Assembly: GCF_000971235.1 (NCBI RefSeq) | Contig: NZ_BBMB01000002.1 | Span: forward strand, 186,001 to 250,000 | Length of the DNA stretch: 64,000 bases | Direction of reading: 5' to 3' | Source of the DNA: Demequina subtropica | GTDB lineage: Bacteria > Actinomycetota > Actinomycetes > Actinomycetales > Demequinaceae | Translations under genes and position numbers: made by a program | Shown here: in pieces, positions 1 to 8,873 of the stretch | Layout: every line of letters starts with the position of its first letter | Numbering within the stretch: the stretch's first letter is position 1 | The notes under the pieces: generated by a model | What the model was told of the DNA's origin: nothing | Databases searched by the model: none | Seen by the model: only the letters and a program-made list of their open reading frames with translations

Positions 1-410
1 GCTGGGTCCCGACGGACGGCTGGATCCACCCGGATTGGCAGTCGAGTGGATTCGAACCCGTGGAGGCCTCGGTGCGGGAGACGCCTCAGGGCGCCCGCAT
101 CCTCGCGTACACCCTGCTCTCGGACATCGAGCCCGTGCTCGTCCTCGAGCAGCAGGGAAGGCTCGCGGACGAGGATGTGGCCTCGTTGCAGCCCACCAGC
201 ACCGAGGGTCTCGACGGGTATGTGGTCGGCACCGACCCGACGCGCATCGTCTGGCAGACGGGTGACGTCGTGGTGCTCCTCTCGTGCAACTGCGCCGAGG
301 AGACCCTCGAGGAGGTCGCCACCGCGTTCCCGGAGGACGACGAGCCCGGCTTCGTCGACCAGATCATCGCCGGCCTGGGCGTCTTCGGCGACGCCCTCAC
401 CGGTCGCTAG
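1..410 (+). CDS. C-terminal fragment of an envelope-stress regulator-like protein (5' end outside window)
   Basis: The frame is open from base 3 to the TAG at 408-410, so about 135 C-terminal residues are visible and the start lies upstream; the GTG at 60 is internal. The fragment begins WVPTDGWIHPDWQSSGFEPV and ends in an acidic segment with a Cys-Asn-Cys triplet followed by EETLEEVATAFPEDD. This layout resembles the C-terminal domain of secreted MucB/RseB-type sigma-E regulatory proteins. Position supports it: the next genes are htrA and tatB, and in many actinobacteria these follow a sigE/anti-sigma pair. The family assignment is an inference from weak similarity plus context; the fragment alone cannot prove it. 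Confidence 0.5.
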   Translation, partial: WVPTDGWIHPDWQSSGFEPVEASVRETPQGARILAYTLLSDIEPVLVLEQQGRLADEDVASLQPTSTEGLDGYVVGTDPTRIVWQTGDVVVLLSCNCAEETLEEVATAFPEDDEPGFVDQIIAGLGVFGDALTGR

Positions 411-431
411 CCCGATAGGGGAGACACCCGC

Positions 432-1946
432 ATGACCGACAACCCGTTCGCGCCCCCGCGCGACGACTCCGGCTCGTCCTCCGAGCCGACTGCCAACCAG
501 GACGAGGCCACCACCGTGCGCGTGCACGACGCGGAGCGCGCTGCCGCGCCCGACGCGCCCGCCATCAACGACACCGTGGAGCTCACGCCGGCCTACGTCC
601 CCGCGGCGACCGTCGCCGCCCCTGCGCAGGCGGCGCCGCCTGCGCCGCCGACGGTGGACCCGGTGTTCGCGCCGCCGCACGAGCCCCCGACGGATGCCCC
701 CTCGGAGGCCGGCGCCGCGCCCGAGAGGCGCCGCGGCCTCGGCGGCGGGGCGATCGCCGCGCTCGTCGTCGGCTCGCTCGTGCTCGCCGCGGGCGCGGGC
801 TTCGGCGGGGCCTGGGCCTACGACTCCTTCGTCGCGGACTCCTCGTCCACGACCGGCACGGCATCGACGTCGACCGGCTCGACCCTGCCGACCTCGAGCA
901 GCTCGACCATCTCGAGCACCGACGAGAACACCGTCGCGGCGATCGCCTCCGCGGTCATGCCGTCCGTGGTCTCGATCGAGAACATCCAGAACGGCCAGGA
1001 GGCCGCGGAGGGCTCGGGCTTCGTCATCCGCGAGGACGGCTACCTCCTCACCAACAACCACGTGGTCGAGGGATCGGACAACGACACGGTCACCGTGGTC
1101 ATGAGCGACGGCACCGAGTACGACGGCACCGTCGTGGGCGCGACCGCGGACTACGACCTCGCGGTGGTGAAGATCGACAAGGACGGCCTCACGCCGCTCG
1201 TGCTCGGCGACTCCGACGAGCTCGTGGTGGGGGACGACGTCATCGCCGTCGGCTCGCCGCTGGGCCTCGAGTCCACCGTCACCACCGGCATCGTCTCGGC
1301 GCTGCACCGTCCCGTGACCGCGGGGGAGACCGGCTCGACCGCGTTCATCGACGCGATCCAGACCGACGCCGCGATCAACCCCGGCAACTCGGGCGGCCCG
1401 CTCATCAACTCGTCCGGAGAGGTGATCGGCATCAACTCGGCCATCGCCTCGCTCGGGACGTCGTCGGAGACGGCCGGGTCCGTGGGGCTCGGCTTCGCGA
1501 TCACGTCGAACCAGGCGCGACGCACCGCCGAGGAGATCATCGCGACCGGTGAGGCGACGTACCCGATGATCGGCGTGAGCCTCGACAGCTCGTACACCGG
1601 CGAGGGCATCAAGGTGGCGGACGTGACGGGCGGCGTGGTCGCCGGCGGTCCCGCCGATGAGGCGGGCATCGAGCCCGGCGACATCATCACCGCGATCGAC
1701 GGCCGTCCCATCACCCGCTCCGACGAGCTCATCGTCGCGATCCGCGCGAAGGCGCCCGGCGACACGGTGAGCCTCACCGTCACGCACGGCGACGACGAGC
1801 GCGAGGTCTCGGTGACGCTCGTGGCGAACACCGAGGTGACCTTCGAGGACAGCTCCGAGGACGACACGCAGCAGAACCAGGACCAGGAGCAGAACCAGGA
1901 TGGCGGCGGGCTTGGCGGCCGTCTCTTCCCGGAGCCGTCAGAATAG
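432..1946 (+). CDS. htrA: HtrA/DegP-family membrane-anchored serine protease with PDZ domain
   Basis: This 504-residue protein is an HtrA-type quality-control protease acting at the outer face of the cytoplasmic membrane. Residues 1-100 are a Pro/Ala-rich cytosolic tail, about 105-128 form one transmembrane helix, and a Ser/Thr-rich linker follows. The trypsin-like domain shows the catalytic triad: His210 in LLTNNHVVEG, Asp242 in DYDLAVVKI and Ser320 in INPGNSGGPLI. A PDZ domain covers roughly 376-465, with GVVAGGPADEAGIEPGDII. The C-terminal tail is Gln/Asp-rich. It lies 21 bases after the regulator fragment and 4 bases before tatB, matching the actinobacterial sigE-rseA-htrA-tatB arrangement, so induction by envelope stress is likely but not visible here. 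Confidence 0.93.
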   Translation: MTDNPFAPPRDDSGSSSEPTANQDEATTVRVHDAERAAAPDAPAINDTVELTPAYVPAATVAAPAQAAPPAPPTVDPVFAPPHEPPTDAPSEAGAAPERRRGLGGGAIAALVVGSLVLAAGAGFGGAWAYDSFVADSSSTTGTASTSTGSTLPTSSSSTISSTDENTVAAIASAVMPSVVSIENIQNGQEAAEGSGFVIREDGYLLTNNHVVEGSDNDTVTVVMSDGTEYDGTVVGATADYDLAVVKIDKDGLTPLVLGDSDELVVGDDVIAVGSPLGLESTVTTGIVSALHRPVTAGETGSTAFIDAIQTDAAINPGNSGGPLINSSGEVIGINSAIASLGTSSETAGSVGLGFAITSNQARRTAEEIIATGEATYPMIGVSLDSSYTGEGIKVADVTGGVVAGGPADEAGIEPGDIITAIDGRPITRSDELIVAIRAKAPGDTVSLTVTHGDDEREVSVTLVANTEVTFEDSSEDDTQQNQDQEQNQDGGGLGGRLFPEPSE

Positions 1947-1950
1947 GCGC

Positions 1951-2277
1951 ATGCTCGATATCAACGGCGGGGAGTTCCTCATCCTCGTGCTGGTCGCCAT
2001 CGTGGTGATCGGACCCGAGAGGATGCCGGAATACGCGAAGCAGCTGCGCGGCCTCGTCGTGCGCGGCCGGGACATGTTCCAGTCGGGCAAGGCGACGCTG
2101 AAGGCCGAGGTCGGTGACGACGTCGACTGGTCGCAGCTCGACCCCCGTCAGTACGACCCCCGCCGCATCGTCCGCGAGGCGCTCAACGAGCCGTCGCCGT
2201 CCACCAGGACGGCGACGGCTCGTCGTCTCCCCGACGCCCCTCCCGGCGAGGCGCCCTTCGACACCGAGGCCACCTGA
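1951..2277 (+). CDS. tatB: Sec-independent protein translocase subunit TatB
   Basis: The 108-residue product starts MLDINGGEFLILVLVAIVVI, the short N-terminal transmembrane helix of TatA/B proteins, followed by the hinge GPERMPEYAKQL and an amphipathic helix with basic and acidic residues. TatB forms, with TatC, the receptor for twin-arginine signal peptides. The ATG at 1951 is preferred over an in-frame upstream ATG at 1900 because that start would lie inside htrA and would put 17 polar, basic residues before the membrane helix. Its position directly after htrA is typical of actinobacteria. A Tat substrate, the DyP peroxidase, is encoded at 26486. Confidence 0.88.
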   Translation: MLDINGGEFLILVLVAIVVIGPERMPEYAKQLRGLVVRGRDMFQSGKATLKAEVGDDVDWSQLDPRQYDPRRIVREALNEPSPSTRTATARRLPDAPPGEAPFDTEAT

Positions 2278-2343
2278 CGCATCGTCCCTCCGCTCGGACA
2301 GTCGCAACGGGCGCTGTCGGGGGTGACGGTGCGGGAGCGCGCG

Positions 2344-2360
2344 CATTGTTTGGAACAATG
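2344..2360. promoter_or_regulatory. Perfect palindrome just upstream of trpS
   Basis: CATTGTT-TGG-AACAATG is a perfect 7-3-7 inverted repeat ending 5 bases before the trpS ATG. Its right arm supplies AACAAT, 6 bases from the start codon, where other genes in this window carry their -10 box. It could therefore be an operator overlapping a leaderless promoter. The regulator is unknown. Confidence 0.45.
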
Positions 2361-2365
2361 GCCCC

Positions 2366-3373
2366 ATGACTCGTGTGTTCTCGGGCATGCAGCCCACCTC
2401 CGACTCCCTGCACCTCGGCAACTACCTGGGCGCTCTGGTCGAGTGGGTGAAGCTCCAGGACACCCACGACGCGATCTACTCGGTGGTCGACCTGCACGCG
2501 CTCACGCAGGCGCCCGACCCGGAGCTTCTGCGTGCGCGCACGCGGCGCACGGCGGCGCAGTACCTCGCCGCGGGCGTCGACCCCGAGCGTTCCCTGTGCT
2601 TCGTGCAGTCGCACGTGCCGCAGCACGCCGAGCTCGCGTGGGTGCTGTCGACCTTCACCGGCATGGGCGAGGCCTCGCGCATGACGCAGTTCAAGGACAA
2701 GGCGCAGAAGACCGGCGAGTCCGGCGCGAACGTGGGCCTGTTCACGTACCCGATCCTCATGGCCGCCGACATCCTGCTGTACGACACGGACGTGGTGCCG
2801 GTGGGCGAGGACCAGCGTCAGCACCTCGAGCTCTCGCGCAACCTGGCCGAGCGCCTCAACACGCGTCTGGGGGAGGGCACCGTCGTGGTCCCCGAGCCTC
2901 ACATCGTCAAGGAGACGGCGAAGATCTACGACCTGCAGGACCCGACGAAGAAGATGTCGAAGTCCACGGGCAACCCCAAGGGCATCATCGAGATGCTCGA
3001 CGACCCGAAGAAGGTCGCGAAGAACATCAAGTCCGCGACCACGGACTCCGACACGGTGATCGCCTTCGATCGCGAGGCCAAGGCCGGGGTGTCCAACCTG
3101 CTCACCATCTACTCGGCTCTCACCGGGCAGTCGGTCGCCTCGCTCGTGGCCGACTACGAGGGGAAGATGTACGGCCACCTCAAGGTTGACCTCGCCGAGG
3201 TGGTGGTGAACTACCTCACCCCGTTCCACGACTCCGCGATGGACTGGATCGAGTCGCCGGAGAAGCTCGACTCCGTGCTCGCGGACGGTGCCGCGAAGGC
3301 GTCGGCCCTCGCCCAGGCGACGCTCGACCGCATTTACGACAGACTGGGACTGCTGCCCCCGATGCACCGCTGA
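2366..3373 (+). CDS. trpS: Tryptophanyl-tRNA synthetase
   Basis: A 335-residue class Ic aminoacyl-tRNA synthetase that charges tRNA-Trp. The HIGH-like signature is HLGN at residues 16-19 in the context [14 protein letters not shown], and the KMSKS loop is intact at 196-200 in [10 protein letters not shown]. The length matches bacterial TrpS (about 330-340). The ATG at 2366 gives the canonical N-terminus [11 protein letters not shown]. No Shine-Dalgarno sequence is evident; a 17-bp palindrome sits immediately upstream. The YihY gene follows after 16 bases, so the two may be co-transcribed. No Trp-rich leader peptide is visible. Confidence 0.96.
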   Translation: MTRVFSGMQPTSDSLHLGNYLGALVEWVKLQDTHDAIYSVVDLHALTQAPDPELLRARTRRTAAQYLAAGVDPERSLCFVQSHVPQHAELAWVLSTFTGMGEASRMTQFKDKAQKTGESGANVGLFTYPILMAADILLYDTDVVPVGEDQRQHLELSRNLAERLNTRLGEGTVVVPEPHIVKETAKIYDLQDPTKKMSKSTGNPKGIIEMLDDPKKVAKNIKSATTDSDTVIAFDREAKAGVSNLLTIYSALTGQSVASLVADYEGKMYGHLKVDLAEVVVNYLTPFHDSAMDWIESPEKLDSVLADGAAKASALAQATLDRIYDRLGLLPPMHR

Positions 3374-3389
3374 CCTGCTGAGGAGCTCC

Positions 3390-4412
3390 ATGACCACGGA
3401 GGACGTCAAGGCCAAGGCCACCGAGGTCGTCGAGCGGGGCAAGGGCTACAAGGAGTGGTGGGACAACTCGTCCTGGGGGCGCGGGATCAAGCGCTTCTCG
3501 ATCCAGAACGGGCCCGTGCTGTCCGCCGGGATCGCATACTTCACCTTGGCCTCCGTGACCGCAGGCCTGGTGGTGGCGACCACGCTCGCGACGGTCTTCC
3601 TCGCGAGCAACGACGAGCTCCGCGCCGAGCTGGTGGACTACCTCGCGAACGCGGTCCCCGGGCTCATCGCCGAGGACGGCCAGAGCGGCATCATCAAGCC
3701 GGACGACCTCGGCTCGGGCTCGGCGACCTCGATCGCCGGCATCGTCGGTGTCATCTCGTTCCTCGTGCTGATCAACACCGCGACCAAGTTCATCCGGGGG
3801 CTGCGGACCTCGACCCGCACCATGCTGGGCAAGGAGATGGCGTCGCCGGTGCTCGGGAAGGTGCGCGACGTCGGCGGCCTGTTCGCGCTCGTCATCATCG
3901 CGCTGGTGGGCGTCACGATCCAGGTGGTCGCGTCGAGCGCCGCCAGGACCATCGCCGACGCCGTGGGCATCACCGTGCCCGCGTGGGAGATCCGCCTGAT
4001 CGGGTACACCGCTGGCGTGATCGCGGACATGCTGTACGTCGCGCTGGTGCTCATGCTGCTGGGCGGCGCGCGCCTGTCGTGGCGGGTGCTGTGGGTGATC
4101 GTGCTCGCGGCGCTCGCGATCGGGGTGCTGAGGCTCGGCGTGTCGTTCATCGTGGGCGGCTCGAGCAAGAATGCGGCGCTCGGCGCCTCGGCGGCCGTCA
4201 TCACCCTCATGGTGTTCGTCGACTACGTCAACCGCATCATCCTCATGTGCGCGGCATGGCTGGGCGCCCATGACGCCGAGCATCATCAGGGCCAGTTCCA
4301 CGCCGACAGCGTCGAGCCGCCGACGGTGGTGGTCGAGGGGCCGCGCCGGCACGGGACCCCGGTGACCACGGCACGCGCCACGGTGCGCAACCCGGACGCC
4401 CCGGACGACTGA
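3390..4412 (+). CDS. YihY/BrkB-family inner membrane protein
   Basis: A 340-residue multi-pass membrane protein of the YihY (formerly 'RNase BN') family. The N-terminal segment has WWDNSSWGRGIKRFSIQNG followed by PVLSAGIAYFTLAS, typical of the family, and about six hydrophobic helices follow up to residue ~300 before a polar tail. The start ATG at 3390 is preceded by AGGAG at 3381-3385; earlier in-frame starts would lie within trpS. The family has no established biochemical role; the old RNase BN label is known to be wrong. It lies 16 bases after trpS and converges on the methyltransferase at 4509. Confidence 0.8.
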   Translation: MTTEDVKAKATEVVERGKGYKEWWDNSSWGRGIKRFSIQNGPVLSAGIAYFTLASVTAGLVVATTLATVFLASNDELRAELVDYLANAVPGLIAEDGQSGIIKPDDLGSGSATSIAGIVGVISFLVLINTATKFIRGLRTSTRTMLGKEMASPVLGKVRDVGGLFALVIIALVGVTIQVVASSAARTIADAVGITVPAWEIRLIGYTAGVIADMLYVALVLMLLGGARLSWRVLWVIVLAALAIGVLRLGVSFIVGGSSKNAALGASAAVITLMVFVDYVNRIILMCAAWLGAHDAEHHQGQFHADSVEPPTVVVEGPRRHGTPVTTARATVRNPDAPDD

Positions 4413-4435
4413 GCCTCGCCCGAGCCGCCCCCACC

Positions 4436-4499
4436 GGAAGTGGTGGATGGTGGTCGGTTCTCGCGGGTCTGTGCACCGCAGTGGTCAATCGTTGTCGCT
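4436..4499 (+). repeat. 64-bp dispersed intergenic repeat, copy A
   Basis: This element fills the gap between the convergent ends of the YihY and methyltransferase genes. It aligns without gaps to 19911-19974 (46 of 64 positions identical by my count). Conserved blocks are GAAGTGGT at the left, CCGCAG.GGT in the middle and TGTCGCT at the right. Function unknown; see the findings for copies B and C. Confidence 0.65.
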
Positions 4500-4508
4500 A
4501 CTCGCAGG

Positions 4509-5291
4509 TCAGGCGGGCACACGGCCCTGGGCGGCCCACGCGCGTGCGGACATCGTGATCTCGCCTCCCGCCCCTGCGACGATGCGCGCGCGGAGGCGCG
4601 CCTCCAGATCGGCCCGACGCGCCGGCGGAAGGCTCGCGACGTAGGACGGCGCGGGCCCCTGGCCCCCGAGGAACGGCGCCCAGTACTCGTCGAACGAGGC
4701 GAACCGTGTCTCGATCCGCAGCGTGCGGCCCTCGACCTCGACCAGGCCCGCGTCCCGGAACGCTGATGCGAGCGCGACCTCCGCGCACAGGGGGAAGCGG
4801 CTTGCCTCGTCGAGCCCCGCCGCCGCAGGGTCCAGGGCCACCGCGGCATCCCAGAACGCCCGCAGCATCTCCATCCCGTGCGCGTAGTCCCAGACGTAGG
4901 CCGCGATCCGCCCCCCGGGCGCGGTCACCCGACGCATCTCGTCGAGAGCGCGGGCGGGATCCGGCACGAAGTTGAGCGAGATCCCGCTCACGCACACGTC
5001 GAAGGAGCGGTCCCGGTAGGGCAGCAGCTCCGCGTCGCCGACCTCGAACGTGGCGGACGGGACACCATGCCGCGCTGCCGCGACGAAGGCCTCGGACGGG
5101 TCGATGCCGACCACGAGCGCCGGGTGGGAGGCGCCGAGCACCGCCGCGGCGAGCGCCCCGGTCCCGCAGCCGACGTCGAGCCAGCGGGCGCCGGGAGGCG
5201 CCTCGAGCCAGGCCAGGAACGTGGGCGCGAGCCGACGGCTCCAGCGGCCCATGTACCGCTCGTAGAGCTCACCCGCGTCCCAGGTGTCCAC
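4509..5291 (-). CDS. SAM-dependent methyltransferase (UbiE/type 11 class)
   Basis: A 260-residue Rossmann-fold methyltransferase. SAM-binding motif I is WLDVGCGTGALAAAVL at about residues 37-52, with the acidic end of strand 2 at VVGIDPSEAF and motif III-like LPYRDRSFDVCVSGISLNFV. The substrate cannot be deduced. The start is a GTG at 5291-5289, supported by a TAAAGT box six bases upstream on the minus strand, the spacing seen for leaderless genes here. It is a single gene, convergent with the YihY gene and downstream of the sdh operon, from which repeats at 5324-5442 separate it. Confidence 0.85.
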   Translation of the reverse strand: MDTWDAGELYERYMGRWSRRLAPTFLAWLEAPPGARWLDVGCGTGALAAAVLGASHPALVVGIDPSEAFVAAARHGVPSATFEVGDAELLPYRDRSFDVCVSGISLNFVPDPARALDEMRRVTAPGGRIAAYVWDYAHGMEMLRAFWDAAVALDPAAAGLDEASRFPLCAEVALASAFRDAGLVEVEGRTLRIETRFASFDEYWAPFLGGQGPAPSYVASLPPARRADLEARLRARIVAGAGGEITMSARAWAAQGRVPA

Positions 5292-5297
5292 CGTTCG

Positions 5298-5303
5298 ACT
5301 TTA
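5298..5303 (-). promoter_or_regulatory. Leaderless -10 box of the methyltransferase gene
   Basis: TAAAGT on the minus strand lies six bases before the GTG at 5291. It fits the TANNNT-N6-start pattern seen at about a dozen genes in this window. Confidence 0.5.
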
Positions 5304-5323
5304 GGCCGGGCCCCCGCGATCCG

Positions 5324-5442
5324 CGCGGCTCCGCCACACGGTTTCGCGGCTCCGCCACACGCGGTCCGGCGTGTCGTCGGCGAGTCGCACGTCCGGGGCT
5401 GCGGATCACCAGCGGCGCCCGCGTGCGGTGTGGCGGAGCCGC
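5324..5442. repeat. Repeats after sdhB: two direct 17-mers and one inverted copy
   Basis: CGCGGCTCCGCCACACG occurs at 5324-5340 and again at 5345-5361, exactly 21 bp apart. Its inverse, GTGTGGCGGAGCCGC, is at 5428-5442, six bases past the sdhB stop. Either direct copy can pair with the inverted copy into a 15-bp stem. The likely role is a transcription end or mRNA-stabilising structure for sdhCDAB; the duplicated left arm is unusual. Confidence 0.6.
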
Positions 5443-5448
5443 AGCGGG

Positions 5449-6213
5449 TTAGATCTCGCCCGTGGTGAGCGCGTGCTTGACCTCCGAGATCGCCTTGGTG
5501 ACCTCGATGCCGCGGGGGCAGGCCTCGGTGCAGTTGAACGCGGTGCGGCACTTCCACACGCCGGCCTTGTCGTTGAGGACCTCGAGCCGGTCCCACTGGC
5601 CCTCGTCGCGCGAGTCGAAGATGAAACGGTGCGCGCCCACGATCGCCTGCGGGCCGAAGTACTGGCCGTCGGTCCAGAACACCGGGCACGACGTGGTGCA
5701 CGCGGCGCACATGATGCACTTGGTCGTGTCGTCGAAGCGCTGGCGCTCCTCGGGCGACTGGCGGCGCTCGCGCGCGGGCGCGCTGCCCGTGGTCATGAGG
5801 AACGGCATGATCTCGCGGTAGGAGGCGAAGAACGGCTCCATGTCCACGATGAGGTCCTTCTCCACCGGCAGGCCCTTGATGGGCTCGACGATGATCGGCT
5901 TGGCCGGGTTGAGGTCCTTGAGCAGCGTCTTGCACGCGAGCCGGTTGCGCGCGTTGATGCGCATCGCGTCCGAGCCGCAGACGCCGTGCGCGCACGAGCG
6001 GCGGAACGCGAGCGAGCCGTCCTGCTCCCACTTGATCTTGTGGAGCGCGTCGAGCACGCGGTCGGTCGCGTGCGCCTCGACCTGGAACTCCTGCCAGTAC
6101 TGCTCGCCGGGCTTGTGCTCGTCCGTGCCCTCGGGCTTCGAGCGCAGGATGCGCAGCGTCACCGTCATGGCCTGGACCTCGCCGACAGCGGGGGACTCGG
6201 CGGTCGCCGTCAT
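5449..6213 (-). CDS. sdhB: Succinate dehydrogenase iron-sulfur subunit
   Basis: A 254-residue iron-sulfur protein of complex II, carrying electrons from SdhA flavin to the membrane quinone. The [2Fe-2S] ligands are in RSCAHGVCGSDAMRI plus the later ARNRLAC; the [4Fe-4S]/[3Fe-4S] ligands are in CIMCAACTTSCPVFW and CTEACPRGI. Length is normal. Its ATG shares one base with the sdhA stop (TGATG at 6215-6211), so translation is probably coupled. It is the last gene of sdhCDAB, followed by the repeat structure at 5324-5442. Confidence 0.97.
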   Translation of the reverse strand: MTATAESPAVGEVQAMTVTLRILRSKPEGTDEHKPGEQYWQEFQVEAHATDRVLDALHKIKWEQDGSLAFRRSCAHGVCGSDAMRINARNRLACKTLLKDLNPAKPIIVEPIKGLPVEKDLIVDMEPFFASYREIMPFLMTTGSAPARERRQSPEERQRFDDTTKCIMCAACTTSCPVFWTDGQYFGPQAIVGAHRFIFDSRDEGQWDRLEVLNDKAGVWKCRTAFNCTEACPRGIEVTKAISEVKHALTTGEI

Positions 6214-7982
6214 CAGTACTTCCTCTCCATCGGCTGGTACTTGGTCACCACCACGGGCTTGGTGTCGAGCCGGACGCCCTCGCCGGTCGCGTACGCCATG
6301 GTGTGGTGCATGAACTTCTCATCGTCGCGCGTGGGGAAGTCCTCGCGGTAGTGCCCGCCGCGCGACTCCTGCCGTGCGAGCGCGCCCGCCACCACCACCT
6401 CGGCGATCTCGAGCAGGAAGCCCAGCTCGATCGCCTCGAGGAGGTCGGTGTTGAAGCGCTGGCCGCGGTCGTGGATCGCGACGTCCTTGTAGCGCTCCTT
6501 GAGCTCGGCGACCACGCGGGTCGCCTCCTCGAGGGACGTGGCGTCGCGGAACACCTGGACGTTGCGGTCCATCGTCTCCTGGAGCGCCTTGCGGACCTCT
6601 GCGACGCGCTCCGTGCCGGAGCCGCCCACGGTCGCCAGGAGCCGGGTGACGATGCCCTCGACCCGGGCCGCCGCATCGTCCGGGAAGGCCGCGGCCTCCG
6701 CCGTCGCGACGGCGTGCTCGGCGGCGGCGATGCCGGCGCGGCGGCCGAACACGTTGATGTCGAGCAGCGAGTTGGTGCCCAGGCGGTTGGCGCCGTGGAC
6801 GGACACGCACGCGCACTCGCCGGCGGCGTAGAGGCCCTTGACGGTGTCGGTGTTGTTGCGCAGCACCTCGCCCTGCACCGTGGTGGGGATGCCGCCCATC
6901 GCGTAGTGCGCGGTCGGGTACACCGGCACGGGCTCGGTGTACGGCTCGACGCCCAGGTAGGTGCGCGCGAACTCCGTGATATCCGGGAGCTTCTCGTCGA
7001 TGTGCGCCGGCTCGAGGTGCGTGAGGTCCAGGAGGACGTAGTCCTTGTGCGGGCCGGCGCCGCGGCCCTCGCGCACCTCGTTGGCCATGGCCCGGGCGAC
7101 CATGTCGCGCGGCGCGAGGTCTTTAATGGTGGGGGCGTAGCGCTCCATGAAGCGCTCGCCCTCCGAGTTGCGCAGGATGCCGCCCTCGCCGCGCGCGGCC
7201 TCGGACAGCAGGATGCCGAGCCCCGCGAGGCCCGTCGGGTGGAACTGGAAGAACTCCATGTCCTCGAGCGGCAGTCCCGCGTTGAGCGCGATGCCCATGC
7301 CGTCGCCCGTGAGGGTGTGCGCGTTGGACGTGGTCTTGAAGACCTTGCCCGCGCCGCCGGTCGCGAAGATCACCGACTTCGCGCGGAACGTGTGGATTTC
7401 GCCGGTGGACAGCTCGAGCGCGACCACGCCGGCGACCGAGACGTCCTCGCCGGGCGCCGCGGCCTGCGGGTCCTGGTCGAGGATGAGGTCGAGCACGTAG
7501 TACTCGTTGAAGAACTCGACCTCCTGCTTGATGCACTGCTGGTACAGCGTCTGGAGGATCATGTGACCCGTGCGGTCGGCCGAGTAGCAGGCGCGACGCA
7601 CCGCGGCCTCGCCGTGGTTGCGGGTGTGACCGCCGAAGCGGCGCTGGTCCACCTTGCCCTCGGGTGTGCGGTTGAAGGGCAGGCCCATCTTCTCGAGGTC
7701 GAGGACCGCGTCGATGGCCTCGTTGCACAGGATCTCGGCGGCGTCCTGGTCCACCAGGTAGTCGCCGCCCTTGATGGTGTCGAAGACGTGCCACTCGGCG
7801 TTGTCGTCCTCGACGTTGGCGAGCGCGGCGGCCATGCCGCCCTGCGCCGCGCCGGTGTGCGAGCGGGTGGGGTACAGCTTGGTCAGCACGGCCGTGCGGG
7901 CGCGCTGGGAGCTCTCGAGGGCGGCACGCATGCCGGCGCCGCCGGCGCCGACGATGACGACGTCGTACTCGTGGTGGGTCAT
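6213..7982 (-). CDS. sdhA: Succinate dehydrogenase flavoprotein subunit
   Basis: A 589-residue flavoprotein that oxidises succinate to fumarate. The N-terminal FAD-binding motif is [17 protein letters not shown]. The covalent-FAD histidine region is visible in [16 protein letters not shown], and the substrate-binding and catalytic region includes the HPTG segment in [13 protein letters not shown] and the catalytic Arg region [10 protein letters not shown]. The C-terminal KFMHHTMAY region is also typical. It overlaps sdhD by 4 bases (ATGA) upstream and sdhB by 1 base downstream. Length and composition are ordinary for the family. Confidence 0.97.
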   Translation of the reverse strand: MTHHEYDVVIVGAGGAGMRAALESSQRARTAVLTKLYPTRSHTGAAQGGMAAALANVEDDNAEWHVFDTIKGGDYLVDQDAAEILCNEAIDAVLDLEKMGLPFNRTPEGKVDQRRFGGHTRNHGEAAVRRACYSADRTGHMILQTLYQQCIKQEVEFFNEYYVLDLILDQDPQAAAPGEDVSVAGVVALELSTGEIHTFRAKSVIFATGGAGKVFKTTSNAHTLTGDGMGIALNAGLPLEDMEFFQFHPTGLAGLGILLSEAARGEGGILRNSEGERFMERYAPTIKDLAPRDMVARAMANEVREGRGAGPHKDYVLLDLTHLEPAHIDEKLPDITEFARTYLGVEPYTEPVPVYPTAHYAMGGIPTTVQGEVLRNNTDTVKGLYAAGECACVSVHGANRLGTNSLLDINVFGRRAGIAAAEHAVATAEAAAFPDDAAARVEGIVTRLLATVGGSGTERVAEVRKALQETMDRNVQVFRDATSLEEATRVVAELKERYKDVAIHDRGQRFNTDLLEAIELGFLLEIAEVVVAGALARQESRGGHYREDFPTRDDEKFMHHTMAYATGEGVRLDTKPVVVTKYQPMERKY

Positions 7983-8449
7983 CGGACATCCTCACAGAAG
8001 CTGGGGAGCAGGGACATGTCGGCATCCACGGGGCACGGGTCGAAGGTCCAGATGACCAGCGATCCCAGCACGATGATGCCGAGCACCGCGACGCCGAGCG
8101 CTCCGTGGAGCAGCTTCCGGAGCCACGGCGTGTGCGCGTAGTCGTTGATGAGCAGGCGCATGCCGTTGCCGCCGTGCAGCATCGCGAGCGCGAGCATGAG
8201 GAAGTCCCACCACTGCCACAGCGGCGCGGCCCACTTGCCGGCCACGAACGCGAAGTCGATCTGGCTCACGCCGTCGCCGGTCATCAGGTTGATGAACAGG
8301 TGCGTGAGGATGAGGATCACCAGGATCGGGCCGGAGATGCGCATGAAGCGCCACGACCACTGCTCGGCGCCGGGACGCACGCGTCCCGAGCGGATGCGCG
8401 GCTCCTTGATCTTGGGGCCGGGGACGAACTCGGGGGACGATGCGGTCAT
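7979..8449 (-). CDS. sdhD: Succinate dehydrogenase membrane anchor subunit SdhD
   Basis: A 156-residue membrane subunit with three hydrophobic helices ([52 protein letters not shown]). The HGGNG segment in helix 2 contains a probable heme-b ligand histidine. The protein anchors SdhAB and helps form the quinone site. The ATG at 8449 overlaps the sdhC stop; a longer in-frame extension upstream is an artefact running through sdhC. A copy of the GGGACGATGCG motif, at 8434-8444, lies within the first codons. Confidence 0.9.
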   Translation of the reverse strand: MTASSPEFVPGPKIKEPRIRSGRVRPGAEQWSWRFMRISGPILVILILTHLFINLMTGDGVSQIDFAFVAGKWAAPLWQWWDFLMLALAMLHGGNGMRLLINDYAHTPWLRKLLHGALGVAVLGIIVLGSLVIWTFDPCPVDADMSLLPSFCEDVR

Positions 8450-8820
8450 CAGGCACCTCCGAAGACGTGGCCGAGGTGGCGGGGCAGGAAGCCTGCCATG
8501 AGCACGACGAGGATGATCCACACGGCCCACACCAGCTGCTTCTGGTGGCGCAGCGCCCACGTGGAGTGGTCGACCGCGATGATCCGCAGGCCGTTGAAGG
8601 CGTGAAGGATGATCGCCGCGACGAGGCCGGCCTCGACCAGGCCGTAGATCGGCGTCTTGTAGCTGCCGATCACGTCGTTGTAGGCCTCGGGCGACACGCG
8701 CACCAGGGCGGTGTCGAGCACGTGGATGAGCAGGAAGAAGAAGATGGCCACGCCGGTGACACGGTGGACCACCCACATCCACATGCCTTCATGGCCTCGG
8801 TACAACGTCGTCGGTGACAC
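8449..8820 (-). CDS. sdhC: Succinate dehydrogenase cytochrome b556 subunit
   Basis: A 123-residue anchor subunit with SPTTLYRGHEGMWMWVVHR at its N-terminus and three transmembrane helices; the HAFNGLR segment of helix 2 carries the likely heme-ligating His. I place the start at the GTG 8820-8818, because GAGGAG ends 4 bases before it on the minus strand. An in-frame GTG at 8832 would overlap that ribosome binding site. It is the first gene of sdhCDAB and is divergent from manC, whose leaderless promoter lies about 40 bases away. Confidence 0.88.
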   Translation of the reverse strand: MSPTTLYRGHEGMWMWVVHRVTGVAIFFFLLIHVLDTALVRVSPEAYNDVIGSYKTPIYGLVEAGLVAAIILHAFNGLRIIAVDHSTWALRHQKQLVWAVWIILVVLMAGFLPRHLGHVFGGA

Positions 8821-8860
8821 AGGACTCCTCACAGCACTTCTCCGGGCTTGCCTCGCATCC

Positions 8861-8866
8861 TAGTGT
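8861..8866 (+). promoter_or_regulatory. Leaderless -10 box of manC
   Basis: TAGTGT lies seven bases before the ATG at 8874, in the sdhC/manC divergent region. The same arrangement occurs at many genes in the window. Confidence 0.45.
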
Positions 8867-8873
8867 GGTCGCC

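Noticed and set aside
46-62. GGATTCGAACCC-like T-loop at the window start, suggesting a tRNA 3' end
   Set aside because: It lies inside the open coding frame of the regulator fragment, and no acceptor stem or CCA-type end can be formed around it.
60-410. Complete 116-residue gene starting at GTG 60
   Set aside because: The frame is open to the window edge with protein-like sequence before it and no ribosome binding site at 60.
5324-5361. Two identical 17-mers 21 bp apart considered as a CRISPR fragment
   Set aside because: The spacer would be 4 bp, there is no third direct copy, and an inverted copy nearby points to a hairpin structure.
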